A stretch of DNA of 64,000 nt from Bimastos eiseni (taxonomy: Eukaryota > Annelida > Clitellata > Crassiclitellata > Lumbricidae), in assembly GCA_959347315.1 (NCBI GenBank), contig OY365810.1, positions 1-64,000 of the forward strand, written 5' to 3'. The position numbers and the translations under genes are program-made. Of the stretch, positions 13,151 through 25,900 are shown one piece after another. The notes under the pieces are model-generated. The model searched no databases and was not told where the DNA came from. It worked only from the letters and a program-made list of their open reading frames with translations. Each line of letters opens with the position of its first letter. The stretch's first letter is position 1.

Positions 13151-14090
13151 CTGGTCAACTGTAGAAAAGGCATTCGTCGTATATTATTGGTCGGTTGATT
13201 GAATAGTCACCTGTGCCTATCTAACGAGGTCACTCCACCGATGCAAATAAAACTTGGCTACAGGAGACATAGGTTACATTGTCGAGACTCGACCGTATTC
13301 ATATAGGCAATTTGCAAGCAAAATGTCTCTTAAACGAACAAAATAATTGGCAAAGCAGACGAATAATTTCAAACCCCAACACTAGAGATATTCAACATGT
13401 TCGAAGTGTAACTGAGCAAATTCTCCAAATAGATGAAAATATTCTTCACGCACGGCTGATTACATGACAGCATAACGGCCAGAGAGGAATGAATGTCTGC
13501 AAAGGCATGAGGACAGGAATATTTGTTCGTTTCTCAAATTAATATTATTTTAAATTAGTGTGTGCAATAGCGCAATGCAAACCTTTCTTATAATTTCGAA
13601 ATGTAAAGTATTGCATTTTCTAAGAGCTGAACTCCAAAGACGACATAGAGTAACAGACAGAGACAATATTTAGACTACTACGGAAAGCCAGTAACTGCGC
13701 TTGAGGTTTCTACTCGAATGAAAAGTCAGGTTTCGTTAAATACTTGAGCTGGGTCTAAACTATCATCCTTTTTTCCTTTTCAGGCTATCTCCTTTTAAAA
13801 CATCTCTTTATTTTAGTACTGCCATTTACATCGGTAAGTCTGTTTGTCTGATAAATAAATGCGTTAATGCAGACTGCCTTACAGATGATAATATGCTAGG
13901 AATTATTATAAATAAGTGCCTTTGTACGGTTTTCAAAGAGTTTTTATGGATGTAAATGCGATTCTGGCAACGTTTGGTTTGTTTAATCGTTCAAGCAGAA
14001 AAAGAATTGAATCGTTTTGCTTGTTTTGACATTCAATTTTTTTCCAGGTCTCAAACTTCTTCCTCCTCCCCACGTCTATCCTCTATGACC
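13151..14090. other. Non-coding, no feature recognised
   Basis: AT-rich sequence without coding similarity, RNA gene or repeat I could recognise. Short ORFs at 13279-13467 and 13956 onward look like chance; the latter runs into the CCATC repeat. Confidence 0.4.
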
Positions 14091-14099
14091 AATTCAAGA

Positions 14100-14480
14100 C
14101 TGCCCTCCAGTAATTCTTTCCATCCCTCTTTCATCTTCCATCCATCATTCAATTTATTTATCCACCCCTCCGTCAGTGCATCCAATCACCCACCTATCTG
14201 CCCATCTCTCCGCTCATCCACCAACCCATCCACCCATCTACCCATCCGTCAACCCATCCACAAACCCATCCGTCAACCTATCCACCAACCCATCCACCAA
14301 TCCATCCATCCATCGTCAATCCATCCACCCATCCACTCATCCGTCAACCCATCCACCCATCCATCCATCCATCCGTCAACCCATCCACCAGCCCATCCAC
14401 CAATCCACTCATCCCTCAACCCATCCACCAACCCATCCACCAATCCACCTATCCGTCAATCCATCCACCAATCCATCCAG
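14100..14480. repeat. (CCATC/CCAT)n simple repeat
   Basis: Imperfect tandem CCAT and CAACCCATCCAC units. Two overlapping frames stay open through it and translate to His/Pro/Ser-rich low-complexity strings, which are artefacts. It ends nine bases before the start of the membrane-protein ORF, so any promoter for that ORF would lie in or beyond the repeat. Confidence 0.9.
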
Positions 14481-14488
14481 AAGAAGCG

Positions 14489-15013
14489 ATGTCTTATCGT
14501 GCTCCTCTGATTCCTGATGTTCCTTCGTCAACGATTGATCATCTGCTGCACTCTAGGTTCTCTACCGCAGCAGACAACTTCCTCAAAGCCATAGTCGGTC
14601 ACTTCGTCTGCGCTGGCTTCCAGTCGATGATGATGACCTACTACGCTCTGAGACGAGGTTCTCTGACGGAGTCCTTCCGTCTCTGGGTCGTGTCGTGTGT
14701 CCTCGTCAGTACGACCCTCACTGTCGCCTGTTTCATCACCTACACGGTTCTCATAGCGTCTGCGTTCATCGTCAAAGCGTTCCTCTTCTACGCACTCGTT
14801 CTCATAGCTCTGCTTGGTATGGCAATGGGAGTGGCAGGCGTCGTCCTCTATGATAAGAACCTCAAGGAACAGCCTTCGAAGGCAGCTCTTGACGCTGATC
14901 AGACGCTCGGATACGAAGACTACAAGGTCCCTTCAACACCAGTTGCAGCAGCAACCGTAGCATCTTCAAAGGCAGAAAAGAAGACAAAGACAGAGAACGA
15001 AAAGGCGGAATAA
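14489..15013 (+). CDS. Small membrane protein of unknown function (double hydrophobic hairpin)
   Basis: An intact single-frame ORF of 174 aa. Residues 1-64 are mixed polar. Two long hydrophobic stretches at about 65-93 and 94-121 are separated only by a Lys near residue 96, suggesting a membrane hairpin or two closely spaced helices. The tail (122-174) is hydrophilic, with a Lys/Glu-rich end (KAEKKTKTENEKAE). I do not recognise the family. The topology recalls lipid-droplet or ER hairpin proteins, but that is shape, not homology. The first ATG follows a CCAG|AAGAAGCG sequence that could be a splice acceptor, so an upstream exon is possible. AATAAA overlaps the stop codon (15009-15014). Base composition is more even than in the flanking DNA, and codon choice looks like a real gene. 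Confidence 0.6.
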   Translation: MSYRAPLIPDVPSSTIDHLLHSRFSTAADNFLKAIVGHFVCAGFQSMMMTYYALRRGSLTESFRLWVVSCVLVSTTLTVACFITYTVLIASAFIVKAFLFYALVLIALLGMAMGVAGVVLYDKNLKEQPSKAALDADQTLGYEDYKVPSTPVAAATVASSKAEKKTKTENEKAE

Positions 15014-16422
15014 AACACAGCAACCACTCATTTTCCTCCAATTGCCGACGCACACAGACGTAGTCAACGATGCGCTCCATAAGTAGTAAGTGCTACATGG
15101 ATAAACTGCTGCTATATACAGCGCTTAGCATGCGAGGGATCGCCAAATGCAGCTTGCTAGGAAACGGTTAGCTGTCGTAATGCAGATCTGTACATTGTAT
15201 GTTGACTGATTATTATTCTACCGATTCGTTGATCTGTTTGTTGACGTTTTCAAAAAAATAAGACACAATAGGCCTTAATTATTACATGTTTACATGTAGA
15301 CCAACACAACCACCCAGCTTCGTTTGGAATTGAATGTTGAACTCAGCAACTGTGCCGATTCGCCCCTCAAATAGTTCGCTACGATTGTGAGCGTTCCATT
15401 GGCGAGCGTCTTTTTTCACAAACATTAGCTACGTCGCCAAAGTCTTTGAGTTGAATCTTATGAAGCGAAACGGATATAGTTCAAATGTAGGAATAATGTG
15501 TTGATAATAATATTCACGTTCGCCTAGAAATCAGAATCAAAAGTTATGCACGAATTTTATATCACACAAGCTTCCGTCCGTAAACCTTTTCTTTAATCAA
15601 AAACACAGTTTCTACTATGTAGTTTACATAATTATGAATTATATCGTCGAAGTCATATACATTTTTCGTCGCATCACGGAGGCACAACAAGGCTCCGGTC
15701 ATGATAGGGGACGGCACATTTAAGAGGTTGACAAATGTCGGATTTAAACATTTCTAAATGTAAAACGTGAAGGATCGAAAGCCAGTGAACTAAGGAAGAA
15801 ATATTTAATTATTGTGTTAAACTGTTATTGAAGTTCAAACTAATAGAGTCCCTAAGTAAATACTTTGTACTCATTTTCGTTTTTTAATAGAAACCGACTG
15901 GTACGTAGTGCTGATTTCTCCTCCTAGTTCCTACCATAACATCTGTTAAAATTTGTGGATTTAGATATGCAATTTTCGTTTTGGAAAGGGGCGACAAAGA
16001 AGTCTTGCAAATTGTTAAGTCCGCCTCTGCTGAAGCATCGTCCTTTTAGTGCAATTGAATTAAGTTCTTTTCGATTGTCGTGTTCCATTCAACTGTGATT
16101 GGTCATAAAACGTTCACGAGACATGTTTTCCATTGATTAGTAGTGCATCATTCATTTCGACATCTGATCAAATAACGTCAACTCAATCAAATTCAATTAC
16201 ATTGCGACATACAGATTTGGTAAACTCTAATTCCCATCCACAAAGTCAGTAAAAAGCAACAGCACTCAAGCAGATAGGCAAACAGAGACAGACAGGCAGA
16301 CAGACAGGCAGACAGACAGACACGCATAATAGCAGACAAATGTTTCTTCTTCTTCATGATGACGGTGATCCGGTGGCTCTACCTATTGATTGACAGACAG
16401 CCCCATCATGCAGGTCACGTGT
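15014..16422. other. Intergenic, between membrane ORF and GH1 gene
   Basis: No coding similarity seen. A CAGACAGACAGG microsatellite lies at about 16285-16325. The upstream ORF and the GH1 gene converge here, so both 3' untranslated regions should fall in this interval. Confidence 0.5.
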
Positions 16423-19145
16423 TCATGCGTTGCTGGTCTTTGGAAATCCATTCTGGCGGATGATGGCTGTGTAGGCTGCAGCGGAAGCCTTCGCTTTCCT
16501 CGGACGTTTGGCATCAGAGAAGTCCACATGGAAGAGACCGAATCGCTCGGAATAACCACGAGCCCACTCGAAATTATCCATGAGACTCCACGCGGTATAC
16601 CCACGAACATCACATCCATCCAGACGAATGGCTGACAATGAAAACAAAGAGAACAACCATTTCTACAACAAATGACAAGATGGAAAAGATTAGGATGAAA
16701 AAGAGGAAGGATGCAGAACAGGAAAGATGGAAAACAGGAAAGATGGAGGAGAGGAAGGATGGAATGAAGAAAAGATGGAGAAGAGGAAGGATGGATAGAA
16801 GGAGAGATGGAGAAGAGGAAGGATGGAGAAGTGGAAGTATGGATAGAAGGAGAGATGGAGAGATGGAGAAGAGGAACAATAGAGAAGAGAAAGGACGGAG
16901 AAGAGGAAATATGGAGGAGCGTAGGAAGGATGAATAGAGGGAGAGATGGAGGAGATAATAGATGGTTTGAGCAAATGTAGACATCGATGGTTCGACCTGG
17001 AGAACGAGTGAATGAGATCGATATGAGTGAATGAATGATGGACGAGTGAACCTTTAAGGACTTCATTTATGTAGCTCCTATAGTATTCGACTCGATGCTG
17101 GTCGTCAAGTGCGCCTGTGTTGTCCGAGACACCGTTCTCAGTTATGTAGACGATGGGGTTGCCATAGTGATCTTTGATCCAGTTGAGGATTCTCCTCAGT
17201 CCAAAAGGAACGACGAACAGCCAACGAGAACCAGATCTATGACGTCATCATTATTCATCATCATCATCATCACCATCGTCAAAATGAGTCAGAGAAATCC
17301 TAATATTATGTGGGAATTGTCCGTCCACTAAACTATTCATAACCTGAAACGTTGTCTACTGCAGCGGTTCCCAACCGGTGGTACGCGTATCCGTAGGGGT
17401 ATGCTAGCTGTTGCCAAGGGGTACGCAAGCAAAGATAAGAAATTTATTTTCCGAGGTTGCATTGTCAGCCGAATTGTCTGCCGAGGAATAAATCAATTCA
17501 TGTGATGGTCGATAGAGAAGTGAATTCAACAAGGACTTGCAGAGTGATTTTTGGCTTGAAAGAAGAGCAAAATATGAATTAATTTTTGACAGAGCTCTGA
17601 AGGTTTTCATTCCCATCAGTTCGTCATATTTCTGTGAAATGCTTGCAGTAAAAACAAATAGGCCTACAGATCAAAACTTGAACTTGAGCCAGACTTACGT
17701 CTAAAATTGACGTCAATACAGCCTGATGTTGCAGCATTGTGCAAATCTAAGCAAGCCTCGTGCTCATATTAAAATTATTAAACTTCCGTGTTGGCTTGAT
17801 TAATTGGAGGCTATCTTCATGTTAGTCGAAAAGATAGGAAATGAAATAAGAGAATTTTCAATTTAATGACTTTTATTGTGTAGATTGTAGTGAATGTACA
17901 ACTAACTTATTTTAATAGAAAATTTCATTAATAATATCATAAACAATATTCTAATTCTAATAATCTATTGTCTATTCTAATTAAATAAATGACCAATGAA
18001 CGTTTCTGTTAAGTTTTTACTTCTGTTAAGGTGCGCATTCAAAAAAATTATTTTTTGCGAGGGCTACAACATAAAATTGTTTGGGGACCGCTGGGCTTCT
18101 GATTGTAATATTTCAGAGCCTCTGAGTAGATTTCGCGAAGAGGCGCTATATCAAGACTCGCTGATTCATTCATTGAATATTAAAACATCCATCTGAGATC
18201 CTTTATCGTATCTCTCTTTCTCTCTCTTCTCTCTTCTCTCTTTTCTCCCTCTTGTCCCTCTTCTCCCTCTTCTGTCTCTTCTGTCTCGTCTGTCTCGTCT
18301 GTCTCTTCTGTCTCTTCTGTCTCTTCTGTCTCTTCTGTCTCGTCTGTCTCGTCTGTCTCTTCTGTCTCTTCTGTCTCTTCTGTCTCGTCTGTCTCTTCTG
18401 TCTCTTCTGTCTATTCTGTCTCCTCTGTCTCTTCTGTCTCTTCTGTCTCTTCTGTCTCTTCTGTCTCCTCTGTCTCTTCTGTCTCGTCTGTCTCGTCTGT
18501 CGCTTCTGTCCCTCCTGTCTCTTCTGTCTCTTCTGTCTCGTCTGTCTCTTCTGTCTCTTCTGTCTCGTCTGTCTCTTCTGTCTCTTCTGTCTCTTCTGTC
18601 TCGTCTGTCTCTTCTGTCTCTTCTGTCTCTTTTGTCTCTTCTGTCTCTTCTGTCTCGTCTGTCTCGTCTGTCTCGTCTGTCTCTTCTGTCTCCTCTGTCT
18701 CTTCTGTCTCTTCTGTCTCGTCTGTCTCTTCTGTCTCCTCTGTCTCTTCTGTCTCGTCTGTCTCTTCTGTCTCTTTTGTCTCTTCTGTCTCTTCTGTCTC
18801 TTCTGTCTCCTCTGTCTCTTCTGTCTCTTCTGTCTCTTCTGTCTTGTCTGTCTCTTCTGTCTCTTTTGTCTCTTCTGTCTCTTCTGTCTCTTCTGTCTCC
18901 TCTGTCTCTTCTGTCTCTTCTGTCTCTTCTGTCTTGTCTGTCTCTTCTGTCTCTTTTGTCTCTTCTGTCTCTTCTGTCTCTTCTGTCTCCTCTGTCTCTT
19001 CTGTCTCTTCTGTCTCGTCTGTCTCTTCTGTCTCTTTTGTCTCTTCTGTCTCGTCTGTCTCTTCTGTCTCCTCTGTCTCTTCTGTCTCCTCTGTCTCTTC
19101 TGTCTCTCTGTCTCTCTGTCTCTGTCTCTGTCTCACTCTCTTTAT

Positions 19146-19182
<37 letters not shown>

Positions 19183-20030
19183 TCTCTCTGTCTGTCTGTC
19201 AGTCTCTCTATCTCTCTTTTTCTCTCTCTTTCCCTCTCTCTTTCCCTCTCTCTCTCTGTCTCTGTCTGTCTGTATCTCTCTCTCTGTCGCTCTTCCTCTC
19301 TCTCTCTTTCTCTCTCTCTTTCACTCTCTCTCTCTCCCTTCTATCTCTCCTCTCGCTTTCTCTCTCTCTCTTTCTCTTGTTCTCTCTCTCTGTCTATCTC
19401 TTTCTGTCTCTGTCTGTCTGTCACTATATGTCCTTTGTCTCTCTCTCTGTCTCTCTCTGTCTCTCTCCCCTTTCTGTCTTTTCCTCTTTCTCTCTCTCCC
19501 TCTCTCTGTCTCTCTTAGTGTCTCTCTGTCTGTCTGTTTATCTGTCTGTCTGTCTCTCTCTTTCTCTCTCTCACTCTCTCACTCTCTAATCTCAAACCCT
19601 AGTATATACGTTCCATTACAGAACCGAAACAGAATCTCTGCTGCAGTTGATAAATAGCGGCAGAAACGACGATCTACAATTCTACATGTAAGTCTATTCA
19701 TCTGAACGCAGTGAGTCACTAACGTTTTCCACTTTGGATCGACCTCTTCGTGTGCATCCATAAGAGTTGCTTCAGAAATCGTTTCGTCCTCCTTCTGAGG
19801 ACGAGAGTCGTCCTTTCGTCCGCTGGCTATTCTCGTTGTATAGTGATTTAGTCCAAAGAAATCCGATGAACCTAAAAATCCACGAAATGCAACATTATAT
19901 CAATGATCTCGGCCGAAAAAAGGTTAGTCGATTGGTAGACCCAAAAGAATAGAAACAATGAAACAGACAGTCAAAGAGAGAGAGAGACAGATAGAGAGAG
20001 ACAGACAGATAGACAGACAGAGACACAGAG

Positions 20031-20062
<32 letters not shown>

Positions 20063-20127
20063 AGACAGAGACAGAGCCAGAGAGCGAGACAGAGAGACAG
20101 AAACAGAGATAAGTTACATAGAGAAAC

Positions 20128-20161
<34 letters not shown>

Positions 20162-22937
20162 CGAGAGAGAGAAAGAGAGAGAGGGAGAGAGAGAAAGACA
20201 TATTGAGAAAGAAAGTGAGAGAAGAGATGACCTCTGTTCAGTCGTATTTCTTCTGCAGTAAACTGCGGCAGAGGAGACTTTGGAAGCCCCAGCTGTTTAG
20301 CCTTCGTCGCCAGCTGAGCCTTCAATATGGCTGGATAGTCTCCGTTGCCAAAGATTGGATTGGCGAAGACTCCTAGCTTCATCTGAACGAGTCTTTCCGA
20401 GGCCTCTACGTCGGCTGCGTTGAGCCAATCCTTTGGCTCAGACCAATCGAGATTCATCGTTATTCCCACGCGACCTATAGCAACAGATGACAGAAGAAGA
20501 AGAAATAACGGAAATGAGACCAGAAGACAAGCCTCATTGATCACTGACTGATTCTGAGAATGTAAACGAAAGCAATGAAGGAGATGGGTGAACTCTCATT
20601 TAGCATATTTACAGCCAGGTGACACAGTGAGCGTTGTTCCAACGACGCCTCGAGAGATGATCGAAGCCACCAAAAACGATGATATTATTTGTCAAAGATT
20701 GAAGAGAGTAAGTATGTTGATGAACTAAAACAATGATGACGAATAATTTAATTTTTTTCAATACAATTTTATTTGGTAACGAAAAAAACAACATAATATT
20801 CAACACCAGCCAAATATGAGATTATTTAAAAGTAAACTTAGCCTATATTTGCTTGAAGACTACTCTAAGTATTGAAAGTTTGTATTTCTGTCTATTCAGT
20901 GGATGCAATGAGCCCTACATTAAAGCACTAGTTAAGATTAACTTCTAACTATTTTTATTTATCTAATATGTGAATGTTATTAAAATTGGTATTTTATTGC
21001 CGATTTATAAATTGTACTTAGGGGCCCCTGGTTAGCGGGGTCTATGACCCATCAGGTTCCCCTGGGTAACCAGAATATTCATTTATGTTAATTTGTTGTC
21101 TGTCATTTTATCAGATTGCAAAATATTTCTTATGAATGACCAAGTTTGCTTAATGTTATTAGAGTATTTAAAAAATTCAAACTCGTTATAAGTTTTCTCA
21201 GCCATGATTTCTAGTGATTTGATGAATTCGATGTATTTTTTCTTATTGTAATGGGGTTGTTATGTAATTTTTTGTATGATGAGTTTTTTTATAGAACACG
21301 ATTTTAATAGTGCACGGATCATCCAAGGCTGTTTTAATTTTCTCCCGATGGTTGCGTGGCTATCATAGATCGGAAACGCTAAATCATAACTGCGCTTATA
21401 TAAGGATAGACACCAATAAAGCAGTACAATTAAATAGATTATTGTCTCGCTTTGTGTCTAGTGTGACACGATAATTAGGCCTAATTGCTTGTTCTTGTGT
21501 TTTAGCAGAAGTTGCATTGATGAGTAATAAGTTGTGCTTAAATAGAAATTGGTTTGACCTCAAATATATTTTGCTTAATAGAAGTTAAATAAATAACTTG
21601 TCACCTTCCGTTCCTACTGTACTTGTAATCATGCTGCAGTTTGTCAGTTTAAAATTAAACAAAATATTATTATTATTATCATCGTCGTCGTTATCAGCAG
21701 CATCATTATCATAATCATCTTCATCATCATCGTCATCGTCGTTGTCGTCGTCGTCATCGTCATCATCATCATCATCATTAATTTGGATTGACAATAAACA
21801 TATATTGCAAGTATGCGATTACACATTATATTCAACCTTTACATAGAGGGCAATTGTCCGGGGGGCAATTGTCCTATACTCGGTCAGGGATTCAGCCACT
21901 CTTAGCTTATAGTCAAGTAATCAAGTTTTCGTTTTTCTCTGTCTCTCCATCTTTTCCTGGTATAAAAATTTTTTCAGGTAATCAGTCATCCAATTCATCG
22001 TTCCTTGGTTCCACACGAGTCAACCTTGCATGGATTTTCCGGAAAAATGATCGAAAATCACTAAATATCAAAATATATGTTTACGTTCAATATTGTAACC
22101 AGAGGACGTGTCAACTGTCGCATTTTGGACGAAGAAAATCACCGTCGTCCTCTTCAACAGCGTCACAACAGAGTCTCAATTTATCAAACAGGATCTGAAA
22201 GAGTCAGAGAAAGAGAGAGAGAGAGAGAGACAGGGAGAGATGGACAGCGATTGATAACCTGCTTGCTTCGTCCTAAATTCCTTGTCGTATGTGTGCCAAG
22301 CCTTTGTGTGAGACCGAACCAGATTGTGAGCCACTTGAAATGGACTACAGAGTGGATCCTTGATTCCTGGTGCGTGTTCTCCGATTCCATGACCCAGCCA
22401 TGAAGTACAGAGTGGCTCGTTGAAGGTTATCCAGAACTTGACCTTTTGAAACAAATCAGAAATGATCGTCAGACATCGTTGAGAATTCTTAATAATTGGA
22501 GCAGCAGGAATCCTATTTCGTTGGCCTCTCTCTCCCTCTTTCTCTTTCTCTGTTTCTGTCTCAGTCTGTCACTGTCTGGCTCTCTCTGTGTCTCTCTCTG
22601 ACTCTGTCTCTCTGTTTCTCTGTTTCTCTGTCTCTCTGCCTGTCTGTCTGTCTCTCTCTATATGTATATCTCTCTCTGTCTCTCTCTCTCTGTCTCTCTC
22701 TGTCTCTCTCTGTCTCTCTCTGTCTCTCTCTGTCTGTCTGTCTATCTGTCTATCTGTCTATCTGTCTCTGTCTCTGTCTGTCTCTGTTTCTGTCTCTGTC
22801 TCTCTCTTCTGTCTCTGTGTTTCTGTCTCTGTCGCTGTCTCTCTGTCTCTGTCTCTCTGTCTCTGTCCCTCTGTGTCTCTGTCTTTGTCTCTCTGTCTCT
22901 GTCTCTCTCTGTCTCTGTCTCTCTGTCTCTGTGTCTG

Positions 22938-22986
<49 letters not shown>

Positions 22987-25900
22987 CTCTATTTATCTAT
23001 CTCCATCTCTCACTCTGTCCGGCTTTTCCAGTTTCCAATCATACGATATGACATGGCGGAACATTCGATGGTCATTAACTATGAACGATCATCATCAATC
23101 GATTTATGCATATTGTCGTTATATGTATCGTGAATGCGGGATTTAAACTCTCCATCGATATAATTATAGTTGACCATCATGATTTAGCTGATACTGGACA
23201 TGATGACATTAATATATTCATTAGCATTTATACAGAGATGAATCTGAGTGTTATTTAGTCTTTTACCCTATCTCCAAAGGAGGCGAAGCAGAGTTTAGCG
23301 TAATCATTGAACTGATCGACCATACGCGGGTTCTTCCATCCACCAACATCTTCCAGGGCCTGCGGGTGATCCCAGTGGTAGATTGTGACAACTGGATTTA
23401 TTCCAGCAGCCAACAGCCCATCGATTAATCGATTGTAGTAATCAATTCCTTTCTCATTGATTTTCTCTGTTGTCCCGTTTGGCAGAATCCGCGCCCATGA
23501 TAAAGAGAAGCGATAATGAGACACCTGAAGACATTCATATAACCAAATGGAAAGCACGCTTTATCTATTGGCATTGCATACAAAGAGATATACTGCATGC
23601 ACATGTATAGGCCGACATGTTATAGGGTGGTGACACAAAAGTTCGTTCACGGCCTTCAAACTTGAATATCTCGGTCAAAATGATTCGGATCTCTCAAATA
23701 TTTTCCAAGCGCACGCAGAACTCGTGCACATATTAAGTTACGAGGTTCAGATATACTTGAGACAAGTCCCTAAGTCATATCGGCCTGGACAATTATCGGT
23801 AGCTAAATTCAACGTCTTGTACTCCTAGACATTATTGTTCGCAACTCTCTAAACTCTGTCGTCCTAGACACTACCAGTCTCACAGCTCCTCGTGATATCA
23901 TGCTAGACACTTAGCTATCACGCCTTCTGCTCAACACGTATCTCTCGGTCTATTTCCCTATATGGCATACCGGCCTCACACGTATATTTTGTCATGCACC
24001 ACAATTGACGGAGTAAGTTCCCGTCCTCTGTGTTAGCAGTTACCCACCAACACTGATATAATCTGCTTCGATAAACATGACACTTGTATGGTATTCACGG
24101 ACTCTGATAGCGAAGGTCTTCTGTATATAACCTTCGCTATCTACACACAGATCTTCGATCCGACCTACGCATGAGGGGGCCCGACCTCGCACTTCAGTCA
24201 TTTCTCGGAACTATGTGTGACAAGCAACCATGTATTCACCTGAGTACCCGATTACCCAAACGTACTCGTATCGATCACTTCGATCAGACACGCAAGTAGA
24301 TACACTTCGGGAAACGGGAGGAGTATCTATGACCAACGTAGGTAGCCAACAGTAATATTTCTGGCCCTTTTACGTTTCTCCCTTTGTATTCTAATACCAG
24401 CAAGATGTACTTGTTATCTGATTATGTTTTATTTGAAGGTTGCAATAATTATATTATATATATATATGTATATATGTATATATTTATATATACATATATA
24501 TGTATATATATGTATATATATAAGTATATATATGTGTATATACATATGTATATATACATATGTATATATATATATGTATATATATATACATATATATATA
24601 CATTAACGCATACTCTCTCTGTCTCTATCATTGTCTCTTTATCTCTGTCTGTGTCTCTCTGTTTCTCTCTTTCCTTTTGTCTGCTAATCTGTCTGTTAAT
24701 TTGTCAATGTGTCAGTTTATCCAGCAGTATACATACGCCGAGTTGCTTGAGCATGGCGATGTCTTCTTTGTAATTGTGATAGCTGTCACATGCTATGTCA
24801 CCTGTGTCGTCATTCAATACTCGACCCTTTTCGTGACTAAACTTATCCCAAGTGTTGACACCTTTACCTGTCACACACGCAACAAACAAATGAGACATTT
24901 CATTCATTCATTTATTCATTTCGATAATTTATGTAGCGCCTCTTCAGAGAAACTACTCAGAGGTGCTCCCAGCCCAGCCGCGGCCAAAAAGAAATGACTT
25001 TAGCAGCTTATAAAAGGTAGGTAATTCATTGTAAGGGGGAAGACGGAGGGCAACCGGGAGCCCATTCCAGGTGGACGGACCAACCACTGAGAAAGCTCGA
25101 CGCAGCATTAGCGACGAGCGGGCCCTGGACACCAGAAGCTCGTCTTTAGCAGAAGAGCGCAGAGCTCTACGCGAAAGGAGTTCAGACACCGGACGACACA
25201 GTTCAGTCAAGTAAGATGGCGCACAACCAGAGAGACACCGCCAACCTAGTGTCAGAATGCGGAAAGTGATGCGCTGTTGAACCGTTAGCCAGTGAAGGAC
25301 ATCGCGCATATAAGCTGAAACCGGTGAAAATTTAGGTATATGTCCAATAAGCCTGGCCGCAGAGCGAAGAACGCGATCTAAACGCATCACTACGGCACAG
25401 GAAAGACCAGCCAGAACAGCGCTGCAGCGATCAATTCTGCTGGTTACAAGGCCTGAACGAGGACTACTGAAGCCTGAAAAGTAAGAGAGCGAATAACTGC
25501 ACGAAACTGACGCAGCTGATAGTAGCAGTTACGAGTATCCTGGTTTACATGTTGCGAGAAGCTAAGCTCCTGATCAAGCAATACACCCAGATCACGCGCA
25601 ACAGATGAAAAAGTAATGTGAGGATAAGTCTCAGCCAATATCTGCATATCCAGCTCAGCCAGGTGCCTGCGACTGCCAATCCATATAAATTCTGTTTTGG
25701 AGGGATTTAAGAGGAGAATAGAAATAGCGACATAGCCTGTCCCTCAGCAGTGCATTAAACAAAGACCTAAACTTATAGGACGGTTTCATCCGATTTACGA
25801 TCCCATTGACTTTGTCTTTCAATTCTTTCAATCAATCTGACAGCTTTTAAAGAACGAGGTAGCCTGGAATTTAACTGGTATCCAATTAAAACATATTTTA

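Noticed and set aside
13956..14517. His/Pro/Ser-rich ORFs upstream of the membrane protein
   Set aside because: Translation of the (CCATC)n repeat in two frames.
18166..19657. Very long ORFs on both strands (RDR-, TEE-, CLF- and LSL-repeat proteins up to 445 codons)
   Set aside because: They are translations of the 9-bp satellite and adjoining CT repeats inside a GH1 intron; a 9-mer keeps every stop-free frame open.
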